Source: Strix aluco (lineage: Eukaryota; Chordata; Aves; Strigiformes; Strigidae). Taken from it: a stretch of 64,000 bases of DNA. Location of the stretch: positions 258,001-322,000 of the forward strand of contig NC_133932.1 of NCBI RefSeq assembly GCF_031877795.1. The letters run 5' to 3'. Below, one piece after another: positions 23,389-35,300 of this stretch; the first letter of the stretch is position 1, and each line of letters starts with the position of its first letter. The notes under the pieces were generated by a model. That model saw only the letters and a list, made by a program, of their open reading frames with translations, was not told the origin of the DNA and made no database searches. Position numbers and translations under genes: made by a program.

Positions 23389-26300
23389 GTGAGTGCGCGC
23401 CGGCGGCGGTTGGCGCGGACACCCCCCGCCCCCCCGCCGTTAGCTCCCGCCGCTGTGGGAGAGCGGAGGGGAGAGAAGCGCCGCTGCTACCGGCAGGAGC
23501 GGCGGGGGGGCGGGGGATGGCCGGTCTGCAGGAGGTAAGGCCCGGCAGGCCGCGGGCCCGGCCCGGAAAAGCGGCGGACGCGTGTGAGGGGCTGGAGCCA
23601 CGCTGCGGCGGGGGGCGGCCTTCCCCTGCTCCGCCCGCCCCGTGTGGGCGCGGGGGGCTCGGCACCGGGCCAGGGCTGGCGGCTGTGTCCCGGCCCCGCT
23701 GCGGGGGGCAGCGCTTTGTTCGGAGCGGGTCTGTGTGCTTGTTCAGTTCTGGAACCTGGAAAGGTACCTCCCTGAACGCACCTTGCCATGAAGTGCGCGC
23801 TAGTCAGGTGAGTGTGGGTCTGGCGACCTTGGGTGTGAGTCTGGCGACCTTGGGTGAACGGCCTTCAGCTTCCGAGGGGTGCCAGAGCTGTAATTTGCTT
23901 CCAGGAGTAGCGTTTTGAAAAGGAAATCAGCGATCTGTTGTGTGTTAGTCTGAGATGCTGGATATGGCAGAGTGGAACACAATTCAGATCTTTTCTAAAT
24001 GAAGTATTTTTCATGAAAATACAAAAGCTGCGCAGCTCAAGCAGCTGGGACTTCAGAGTAGGGTCTGTCTAAATAGATGTGCTTTCAAAACTTACACTGA
24101 TCCTGTTTAAACAGGAATTTTCAGATAAAACGGTCTGTACAAAAACTGAAGGACAACATGGAAGATCAGAGTCCAGATCAGATCCGTGATTCTCTTGTAT
24201 AGCTGTAAGTGGAAAAATGCCTCTCAGATGCACTTTCTGCACATCTGCAGTCCCAGATGTACCGTGATGGTCACGTCATGTTGCTGAGCTGAGGTTACAC
24301 TTGACAAATGGTGGATTTGGCAAACTGGCTTTGATAAGAAAATCCCCTTAAGATATCGCCGCGTTTTCTTCACCCGCTTTGTGTGCCACCCAAAATGCTC
24401 TGACCTGTCAGACCACGGTTTAAACTTTATGTCTGAAGTGATCAGGAGAGAAAAAATCAACTTCAGGAGATTGAAAAAGCTCAGTTTTAACCCTGATCGT
24501 GTCAGTGATGAAGATGAGTGTTATGTGAGCGGGCAGTGGCAGGAGCACAGGGGAGTGGTGAGGAGGGTGGCAACTTCCAAAGCTAGTGAATCACAGGTAC
24601 CCTCGGGCGTTCCTGGGAGCCTGGTGAGCTGCAAAATTTACGCTGGAGCTGGAGGCAGTTACTTGAATGCAGTGACTTGTTCCTTTGTGGGCAACAGTGC
24701 CGAGCAAGTAGCGTACAGAGGACGAATTCAGACTTTGTTTACTGTGGTAACTTTGGCTTGTGGCTGGGAACAGCATCTGGCATATTTATGGCAGTGTGCT
24801 TGCTACGTGTGAGTTCTGGTTTGCAGGCTGCTCGTGACCTTTGTGTAGCTGCAGTGACTTTGCTGTTAGTGTGTTACCTCTGGGTTTCTTGATTGTATTT
24901 CTGAACTGCAGGATCTACTGCCAAGAGGTTGGTGTCATTCTGTAGTTGTACTTGAAGCTAGCACTCTTAAACATTTTAAACACTTATGTAGCACTTGATT
25001 TAAAATGTTGTGTGTCTAGCTCTTTCACATTGCTCCACAAATGAAATTACTGGAAGACTCTATGTGTCTAAGTATATGGTTGAGTGGTGTGATCCAGAGT
25101 TCCCTGAAAAGTGTCATTGGTCATACTGTAAAGAAATGAGAGATACTACCTAGGATAGCTGTAGTAGAAGGTATCAGATTTGCCTGATTACATGAGATAA
25201 TTGTCTAGCTGCTCAAAATATAGCTGCAGCAGGATAATCAATGTGTCTGCAGGTTCCCTTGGCTGCTTTATGTGTGCCTTGTGTGTGTGGCCTGCTTTAT
25301 GTGAGCCTTTCGTTAAATCGGCTTTTGTATCCATTTGATGCTCTGTTCACTGTTTCTGAAGACAAGACCTTGAATTTTTTTTGTTTGTTCTTTTGAAAAT
25401 ATGCAGAGTCTAAAATCTTTACTGTTCAGACTTTCTACTATTGTGTACGCAGTTGAAGCTTTCCTTTCACCTGCTGCAGAGACCTCACATTTTTTTCCCC
25501 CAGGCTGTGTCTGCACTAGAGGATTCTCCTGGCACAGATGCGCTGGCCAAGTGTGTGATCTGTGACTGACGTGTTGGCAGAAGCCCTTAGCGTAGGTGCT
25601 ATATCGGGAAAAGCTGAACTACTTTTGAGGTTCCTTCTCCTGTAGGCACAGCTCCTCAACAGCACAGTAAAGTGTATTGGGCCAGTTAAGTGCAGATGAT
25701 AAAACTGCATCTATGGGTGACCCAAAGATCGGGAATTTAAACTGGATCTGTTAATTACAGAAGTTGTCATTCTTTCTTATAATTTAGATGGAATGTGTTT
25801 TAGTTACTCAGTAACTGCAGTTGCTTTTTACATGCTCTCTTAGTTTATAGTGAATGTTAACTTAAACAAGTTGAAGTGAACTGCTTTACATTTATTGCAT
25901 TAATTGATACCCAGTTGACTCATGTTCTTTTACTCTATGGTAACTTCTTGCCAGGTCTATAGCCTTCTTGTCTGACAGGAGCGAGCACCGGTTAGTCAGT
26001 GAAGTAATGTGTTGGTTGCTTTGGTATTTTTTTCTCCTTGAGTTGAAATCACTTCCTCATCCAAGTCTGTGATAGGCCAAATCTCACCCTTTAACTCTTT
26101 CAGCAAGTTTGTAGGCTAACCCTCTGTTCTTGGTATGCAGGAAAGCATTAAGCAGAGATTCTTGAAATTGTTTAGTCAGCCGTGTGGCATCATGTAGTGC
26201 AGACAGAGCGGTTTGGGTCCACAGCAGTTCACTGTCTTTGCACATTTTCCTCTCAGCTGGATATAGCCCTCGAGCGCAGTGGTGGGTGACCATGGCCAAA

Positions 26301-29300
26301 CTCCTTGGCTTGTGTGGTGGCACGTATCAGGATCAAGAGCCAACTAGTGTATGGCTTCTTTTCAGTATCTATTTTAATAGTAGTTGCTGAATGTTGCCTA
26401 TCTCACTGCTGTGACATTAGATCAGAATGTGAAAAAATTAAACCCCTTTGTTTAGGTACTTATCTTGATACTTTGAATTGATCTAAGCAAAGTATGTAAA
26501 AAGTAATTTCAGTTGTACTGTGCACCTGTTGTCTAATAAATCTCACTACTGACCTACTGTAAGTTTTCTGTGTTTCATGCCAGCTGTAGTGGACAGGTGT
26601 AGAAAACTCTTGAGCTTGTGTATAATAGTAGCAGAACAATTGTTGGACTCTTGGCAGCTCATGTGCAGCTCGCTTATTTCACAGAATCACAGAATCATCT
26701 CGATTGGAAAGGACCTTGAAGATCATCTGGTCCAACCATTAACCTCACACTGACATTTCCCAACTACACCAGATCCCTCAGCGCTATGTCATAATTTGTG
26801 GTAGGCATGGATGGCAAGCTCATTTAAAAGGAAGGTGGCTATGGAGAACGTTGACAAATTGTACTGTAAACTTGAGCTTAATTATTTCGAACTATAATAC
26901 ATCTTTGCTTGGCCCTGAATTTACATCTAAGTTCATGTGGACATACTTTTTCTCATAGTGGTTTTAGTGCTAAGGAGAGTCTTAAAACCATTTATGCTTG
27001 GTTATTGTGTCTCAGTATAGGTCTAAGACCTGAGATGAACGTTAGTCAAAGAAAAGGGGAAAGATCAGTATTCAGTAACAGCAGGGATTCAGAAAACACC
27101 TTATTTTGGTACCTGATTTCATCAAGAGAGCCCTCTCACTTGGAGAGGTCTAGAGACCAGGGTGCTGCTTTTTTTTTTTTTTTTTTTTTTTTTTGGCAAG
27201 TTGCTGAATTAAGATGGCTGAAATAGTAGATCCCCTCCATGTCATCTGCCAGACAAGGGCTCACACAAATCCTTTTCATCCAAAAGAAACTGCTGAAACT
27301 TGCTGCTCGTGCTTCTGTTGTGAATTGCTGTCATCACTGGCTGGCAGCAAATTTCTTGTTCTGCTTTAAAAAACAGTTTCAAATACCTAAAGTTCTGAAC
27401 TCCTGGTTTAACCTGCTGGTTTAACCATATTGGCATTGCTGGGGGTTACTAAGCTTTATTATTCTCACAGCTGGCAGTCTGTTGCTGTTTGTGTGCAGTT
27501 TCTGACCGTTTCTGAGGAAAACACATTTGCTGAGGTTAAAGTAACGGTTAAGAAATTTTTGTCAGTGCTGTCTAGTCTTTAGACAGCTGTCAATCTGCTT
27601 GTTTAGTTACCTAGATAACTAAGTGCTTCTCACACAAGTGTCCTTTGGCTTAGACTCTGGTTTAATACTTGTTAGTGATCAGCTGCTGAAAGCAGCCCTA
27701 GGCACCGAGATGTTATTTTTTATGTAACTGCAGATAAGTTGTGAGCTATTTGTTTCTACTGCCTCGGCAGATAATTGATTATGAGTTCCATTAATTTTAT
27801 TGAACTGGTTTGCTTGTTGCACAGATTCTTTGACCAGAAGATGACAAACTCTGAGAGTTTTCCTTGCTCTTTATGGGCCTTCACCTTAGGGACAAAAAAC
27901 ATCCAGAATGGCAGTAAGTCAGGTGAGGAGAAGCAGTGAAATTGGAAAATAGTGTCTAGAATTATTACATTTGCAAGAAAATGGAAGAAGGTGTGAGGTT
28001 TTTTGATTACTTGTGCATGAGGTAAATGAAGTTTGCCTGCATAATCCATTCCTTATTTGTGTACACCTTCATGTAGCAATGGAGGAGGACTGGAGGGCTG
28101 AGAAGCAGCAGCTTAAAAATTTTGTCAATCTAAGGTTTGACAAACTCTTCCAAAAACTGATCTTATGTTAAGAATTAATTTTCATATTCTTATTTGTGCA
28201 ACTATGAAAAGGTATTGCAGCATCTAATGTGACGTGAGTTCTTCAATATCTTTTAAAACAAACAAAAAAAACCACCTCCCCCAACAACACCAAAAAACCC
28301 CCACAACAAAGACATAGCAAAGCAAAAAAAGAAGAGTCATGATGAAATTTAGCTTTTTAGTGTTTTTGGCTTCATCAGGTTATACTGCAGTTAGTTAAGT
28401 TGAATATGTAACTTAAACAGAAATTACTAAGCTTTTTTTGGGAAAAAAAAGGATACGAATATTCTTAAAAATTTCACAAAATTAAAATAAAAGCTGTATT
28501 TTTGTTTCTGTTTGGTTCCAGAAGTTGATGACTTGTATACCAAATCTGTAAATTAATTCACTATTTTCTGCTATGTTTTCTGTGGTAAAAGAGTTTCATG
28601 ATTGCGAAGACAATAAATCTCATCAGGATCATTTAAAAAAAGGGTTGAGTTTAAAACTTGGCATTGTGTTTTATCACCATTTGGGCTTCAAGACATAGCT
28701 ACACCATTTTATTATTTTTTTATGCACAATTTCTATGCAGTCTGTAGGGATCCATTTTTCATGGGTATGAGATGCTAAGAGACTATTTTTTCATCTAAGT
28801 CCTTACCAGAACGGACATGTTGATAATACAGAGCTGTATCAGCCTTTGCGTTTACACGTCGGCCGTTAATTCACTGGTGTGTTACACCCAGGCTGAGGAC
28901 TATAGCAGAGTAGTGTGACTAAGGTTGCAGACACAAGCCATCTCAGAGCTAGGAGTCTAGTTTAAGGCAGCATAAACAAAAAAGAAGTTGATTTCTTTCT
29001 TGCTGTGGGCGTTACTGCTGAGTTTATTATGTGATAGCATGTTGGGCTCTAACTCCTGACTCCCTACCCGCAAATTTCTTACATCATGCAATGTGTGGAG
29101 CAGAGAGTAACCATGGAGTTAGGATCTATTCAGAGAGTCATTTCTCTATAGTTGGTTGTGTGGTCCGTGGTTCTACTACTGTTACACAAAGCTTACTCTG
29201 ATAACAGTTACTGATTTTAATGGGTTTTACTGTGGCATCATGCCCATACTCTGGAGTTTTTGGTCCCTGTTGCACTTAGGCTTGTCTGAAGACTTCATGC

Positions 29301-32300
29301 TTCCCAAGAACCAGCAGAGCACCAGTTGACAGCTCCAGAACTACAAGTTTCTTGCTTCCCGTTACAATTCCCATCCCACACCTGAGAGTGGAGCAGCCAT
29401 TGCGTTTGGGTATTATCCAGCAGTTGTCGGCTGTAGCTGCATCTCTGCGCAGGGGCTGTGGTGCAGGGCTGTCAGAGTGCGTGGGGTGGAGCAGACGGAC
29501 TGGTCAGCCTGGGGCACCTATTGGGGTAATAGATCCCTGGGCTAAAGGAATTGGCAGTGATTGTAAAGTAGTAATCTAGTTGTTGGCTTAAGTTCTGCAG
29601 TCAAATAATTTTCGTACTGGGAACACATGTATGAATGTTACAACGCGGCCCACATCTTGTGTTCTTCCTTTTTGGTACCAGGTAAATTGGAACAGCACTG
29701 AACTTCGTGCGTTATCTCACAAAGACATTTCTAATGTGGTTTGCTGTAGAAATGCAGAAGGGAAAATTCAAGCTGACTTTCATGCATTTAAGTTTGCTGC
29801 ATATGCATAACCCTTCCCTTAGTTAAAAGAGAACTGTTGTTGAATTGGGAGCTAAATTTAGGACATACTTGAAGTACATGTAACCTTTTCAGACTTGGGT
29901 GTAAGTTTTAGAGAAACAACTTATCAAATACGTAGTTACTTGTCTCTCAGTAAAAATATTTGCTCTCTAATTCTGGTTTGTGTATCCATAGCGTATGAAA
30001 AGTTAATAATATTTTATCAATTTGAATTTCACTCATTAAAAGCCATGCAGATTATCTTGTTCTGTGAACAATGGAGATGGTGAAGTTTGATTTCCTGTTA
30101 AGCCCAGTGATTGGTCATCCGTGAGAGAAGAGCTTTTCTGGCAGTAGGGATATTTAAGAAATTCCCTCCCTTATATGGTTTCACTTGTCAGTCTCTCCTT
30201 AGGAGAGTGCCTGTAGGATAATTTTGTTCTATTTGGATGCCTATTTTTGTGTAGGAACTGAGACTGGTCCCCATTACCTGATTCTCTCATGCCGTGATTG
30301 GAAACCAGACCTTAAAAGAGGGGTTGTACAGCAGCTTGTGGGTTCCCTTCAGGTCTTCAGTTTTAAAAGTCATTTAGATGCTAAAAATGATCAGACTGGC
30401 ATGAAATGAACAGACATTAAGGGAAAGAAGCTGCTGAAATGCAAAGATGCTTTCAAGTTTGTGTTACAGCAACCTGAGCGTAGTTTGGGGCTGGTGGTGG
30501 ATGACGGGGGAGAGGAGGCCGAAGGACGGTCGAAGAGCAGCGCTGACAATTGCCAGCAAATCCTAGAGGGTCTTTTCAGTGCATGTGATTCAACAAGTGA
30601 GATGTAGTGAATCCTGCAGTTACTGTTCAAAGCATTATTGCCCCCAGTTGATACTCTTTCCCTCCTCGGAGAGGTTGGTAGGATGGCATGTGTGCTCATA
30701 CCTCTGTTCATTTTGGTCTGAACTGCCCCAAAATGTTGATCCTTGAAGCTAGGCTGTGAAGGAGGAGCAGAAATCCAGAAGATGAATGTTAGCATCTTTT
30801 GCAGCTCTCTATTTCTTGAACGTGGGTCGCACTCCTTTGATAAAGAGAGACTTCTAACATCTGATTCCTTATAAACCCCAACATTTGATAACTGATGTGT
30901 AAATCTAGGGGTTGCAGGTAGCAACGGTGGTTTCTGCAGCAGTGCAGAGGGTGGACAGGCAGGCAGGGTCGCAGGCCAGTTAGCAGTTTGCCATCCTCTG
31001 CTAAGAATGACAGACCATGATGGTCCAGCACTTTGTGTTAGCGGTTGGATGAAGCAAGTTGTGTGAAGCTGTAGAGGAGTTAGCTGTAAAGTTAGTTAAT
31101 TTGTCTAGTGTATGGAAGGCAGAACAGCTTTGTTTTCCCTACAGGTTTTATTTGTCTTGCTCAGTAGGTCTTTCCACAAAGTGTTTTCCATATTTAATTC
31201 ATGGTCTGCTGAGTCAGCTCTGGGCTTACAGCTATGTGTATTTCAGTAGGAAACTTTTCCTATTTGCATTGCTTTGAGGGCTTTGTTGTCTTCAGATATT
31301 TAGTCTTTGGAGAAATAACTTATCTCATGGGCTCTTCTGATCACCAGCCATGTAAGATTAAAACCTCTTCAGCTTTCCAAAGAGAAATCGCTGCATTGTT
31401 TAACACCATTATAGTGAGTCTTTTGAAAAGTTTGTTCTGTATTTGATATACTTGCAAAAGAAAATCTTCTGAGTTTTTCCAGAAAATGAAAGGCATGAGA
31501 TTTTCAGAAGTCTAGGTTAGAGTTTACCACTCAGATCTGGTTTGTATCTTTGAAGATCAGCCCCTTAAGTGTGTAGTTTGTGTGCAGTGATGCTTTTCTT
31601 ATTTGAACTGATGTATCATTTTCTTTTTCAGAGCCCTCTTGATAGAGCCCAAGCAGCTAAGAACAAAGGAAACAAATATTTTAAAGCAGGAAAATATGAG
31701 CAAGCTATTCAGTGTTATACTGAGGCTATCAGCCTGTGCCCTCCTGAGAAAAACCTTGATCTTTCTACCTTCTATCAAAATAGAGCTGCTGCCTATGAAC
31801 AACTGGTAAGAAATTAAAGATAATCATGTGTTTATTCTAAAGTTGCTTTATAAATTGTGTATTTTGTCACTTTTGTCCATTGAAAGATCCCAGGAGGGAT
31901 CTTTCTGTTGCCTTGTTTTTCACTAGCTTGTCATACTTTTCCAGATACAAATAAAGTTGTTTTCTGTTAACTACTCTCAGTCTATCTTATGTATCCCTTT
32001 CTTGTAAGACAAGGTTTTAATTTCTTATCCTCTGGAACAACTTTCTTGTATATAAGTTAATTTTGTTTCTCTCTACTAGAGTGTTTCTTAAACTGTTAGG
32101 CGAAAGGCCAAATAATTTGGAAGGATGCTACTTCAGAAATGAAACAAAAAAATCACAGAAATCCTACTAAAGCCCAAGACCTAAATTTTGCACATGTGGA
32201 AGTAACATTTACTTGATAGCTGAATATACTTGATAGTAGTTTCAAAAGTCAACCAGTGTTGTTTATTAAGGTATCAGTAGATTTGCTTATGAGGTCAAGT

Positions 32301-35300
32301 TGGTGAGCTGTATAAAGGAGTGGAGAAGTTGACTTTGTACGGTCTCAAGTATGAAGTGAGAGGATGTGAGATGAGAGAAATCTAGTCTTGAAAGTTAAGA
32401 GGAGAGATAAAACAGTTCTTGTCTAATCAAATGCTACTTATAACACTAATTTGTGCCATAATTAATCCCAAATATATGTGATTCCTCTTTTTCAGTTATT
32501 AGAAAAGCCTGCTTTGATAATCAATTTTGCAGATAAATGAATTTATAGTTCTCATTACTCCTGACCAGCTCGACTCCTACATACTCATTTCTCATCCCTT
32601 TGTAGTAACATAGCATAGTAAACGGAAATAACATTTTTGTTTTTTAAGAAGTGTTTTAGCACTTTGTTAAAATTGTTGGTTTTCATTATGTTTTCATCTT
32701 TTTTCTTCTATTTGTTTTGTACCAGTCTTTCAGTCCCAGTGTTACGTCCTGCAGACATCTTCGCATCAACTCATCATCTTCTCCCATATGCTTTGTACAA
32801 CTGTCTGGTTTCGTTTTTCTGTAGGAATTCCTTTTCTGTTTTGTGGCTCTTCTGGTGCGGGTGGCTTCCAGTGGTGCCTGGCAGTTTCTTACTGAGAAAC
32901 TTGCAGAAATAGAAGCAAGCAGGTAGAACCAGAGCCCTGGGAACTGCAGCTGCTGTTAGGTGGGCATGACCCTGGAGTTGGTAGTGAAAAGCAACATAAT
33001 GCAGCTGAGTAGGGCCTCTCTCATTGTGTGTTTTTTCTACCCACAGCAAAAATGGACAGAAGTGGCTCAAGACTGCACAAAGGCTGTTGAGCTTAATCCT
33101 AAGTATGTAAAAGCTCTCTTCAGACGTGCAAAGGCTCATGAGAAGCTAGACAATAAGAAGGAGTGTTTAGAAGGTGAGTGTCTCCAGATGTGTGTATTAA
33201 AAGTGGAATTAGCTCGGGTGCTTTGGAGAGGATAACTTCTGGGATTGTTTTGTTTTTACTTCTGTAACTACGGTAATTCAGAATTACTTATTTAAAACCA
33301 TTCATAGCTACTGCAAATACATTTTCTTCTCTTTTAAGAAGAAGCCTTTTCCCATTTTTCAAGCTGTCATCTGCTTACATCTGAAATAGCCGCTGAGAAA
33401 TCGATGTTACTGCAGCCACTCAATGTATTCTTTTTCCAGGAAACTCCCTGCATTTTAGAATAGAATTCATCGAACATGCCGAGTGGATAACCCAGATAAC
33501 AGTCATTCTACTTCCGTAGAGTAAACAAACTTTCTTCCCTGTGTTTCTTTTAGAGAAATGGTACTGCTACAGAAACCAAGGGGTCTTTGCAGGTGGAGGT
33601 ACATGGTCAGAAACAGGAGTATTACAGTAATTTAAATGCATTTTGCAGGTATAAAAGGGACAGTGGGTTCAGTAGCATTTTGTTCTGATGTATGTTATGA
33701 AAATTGGAACAGATTTAACCTTTCTTTTTAATATTAACACTATATAGTTGGCAGCAACCAGTGTGTCAAATCCTGCAAAATACTATTCCTAACAACAGAT
33801 TTTGAACTGTCAGGAAGATGTGACTGAGAAGCCAGGAAACTGCAGGTCAGGTGTGTTGTCTGAAGGCGCTTCTGAACTAAGGGACACTGCTTGAAAGGAC
33901 CCATTTAAATTTCGTCAAGTGCAATCATTCCTGCTGATGTAAGGTTAAAAGGCAAATGAAATTTTCAGTTACGCTCATTATCAAAGGAGGACAGAAAATA
34001 AGGCAGCGCTCTGACTGGCAAATCTAACTGTTAAATTAGTTTCATTATGTGTAGCAACTAAGAATTAGGTCTGCTAAATTAGAAGGTAAATAAGATGTGG
34101 AAATTTTATTTATTTATTTATCCGCTGGCAGAGTGCCTTTCTCCCCTCTAAGACCATAGTGACTAGAAGAGAACTACTTAGGTCGTTTAGTGCAGTTCTT
34201 TGCAATCACTGATTAACTAACAGCTGTACTTCAGGAGTGCTATAATAAAATCTAAACCTTATGTGGTTGCGATAAACTGAGAGATGATAAAAGCCCTAAG
34301 AGAGATAAAGTGTCCTTGCCATAGTGAGATAGCTTTTAAATGTGTAACTCCTTTTTGATGTTAGTAACAGTAATGTTTGTAGCAATTATTTTTAACTTTG
34401 ATTTGTGTTTGATTTTTAGCTTGCAGTTTTTTCAGATCTGGAAATCACTTGGTTTTTCTGAACTACACTGGTTTTCTAATACAATACTGCTTTTCCCTGC
34501 CAACCACGTATAGCCAGTACAATCCCAGGAACTCAGCTGTGTCCATGTAGTGGGGGAAAGCAAAACCAAACAAACCCAAAAAACCCCCACCAGCAAAAAC
34601 CCCCTTCAGTGCTCCCTGGCAGTATAATTTGGGAAGACGTTGCTGCTTCACCCAAGTTTGGGCACTGGCTTACAGCTGCCCGCTCTGGACAAGGCGTGTC
34701 TGCTAAGGCCGTGTAGCACAGTATTACCAGACGCTGCCCTTCAGGCTCTTTCTTGGTGTGTTGCATTTTCCTGGGGACTCTGATGTGCTTCTTGACCATG
34801 CCAGAGTTGTGGGGAGTCTCTGTATAAACGATGGCATCATAGTACCTATAGCAGTGTACAGTTACAGAAACTACACTAAAACAGCAGGGTAAGACGCTTG
34901 CTTTTCAGGTGTATTCAAACAATACACTGTTTGAATTTCAAGTCCAAACTCTGTTCATCTTCACTGATGTTTAGAGTGAAAATTAAATAGGAAAAATCAG
35001 TGGTAGTATTGCATTAACTAGAGGATCCAGAAAAGTAACGTCAATATACCATAAGAGCACATTTCATGCTGCAAAGCGTGATTCAGGCAGCAATGGGTTA
35101 ACATATGCAGAGGCTTCTATGTGTGAATGGAAGTGATGAGATATGGGCTAGCACTTCAAATAGGCCAGAAGGGTATTTCTCTTAAACTTGCTCTGTTCTA
35201 AAGTCACAGAGGTGAGCAGAAAAACTTGAGATATAATATGGGAAGATTTCTTAAACTGAGGAAGAAGCAAGATGTGATGGGATTGAATATGAATTTTAAA

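Larger units (their letters stand above)
22700..23750. promoter_or_regulatory. CpG island, bidirectional promoter of TOMM70 and LNP1
   Basis: This stretch has very high GC and abundant CG dinucleotides against AT-rich flanks on both sides. It contains the TOMM70 first exon and lies upstream of LNP1 on the other strand, so it is the likely shared promoter. GC boxes (GGGGCGGGC-like near 22960) and ETS-type CCGGAAG motifs are present; no TATA box is needed for this promoter class. The two human genes are likewise divergent. Confidence 0.8.
23389..31631 (+). other. TOMM70: TOMM70 intron 1
   Basis: This 8.2 kb intron begins in the CpG island. It contains a perfect but apparently unused donor (CAG then GTGAGT, cut after 23807), a 21-base tandem duplication (23812-23853), a minus-strand CR1 tail (26679-26791), a 26-base poly-T (27169-27194) and an A/C-rich simple stretch (about 28255-28325). 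No other exon is recognised. A 177-codon antisense frame at 30391-30924 resembles nothing known. Confidence 0.8.

Noticed and set aside
23129-23665. Minus-strand open frame of 178 codons opposite TOMM70 exon 1
   Set aside because: It is the antisense shadow of a GC-rich exon and has no recognisable domain.
23118-23918. Plus-strand open frame of 266 codons over TOMM70 exon 1
   Set aside because: It is in a different frame from the true exon, with G/R/A-rich composition caused by high GC.
27169-27430. Poly-T as the tail of a minus-strand retrocopy
   Set aside because: The sequence to its right resembles no processed gene, and such retrocopies are rare in birds.
30391-30924. Antisense open frame of 177 codons in TOMM70 intron 1
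   Set aside because: Its composition is serine- and basic-rich without motifs, and there is no supporting splice or promoter context. It is the longest frame outside GC islands but still plausible by chance.
34100-34125. Short TTTA run in TOMM70 intron 3
   Set aside because: Only about four units, too short to list as a microsatellite of note.
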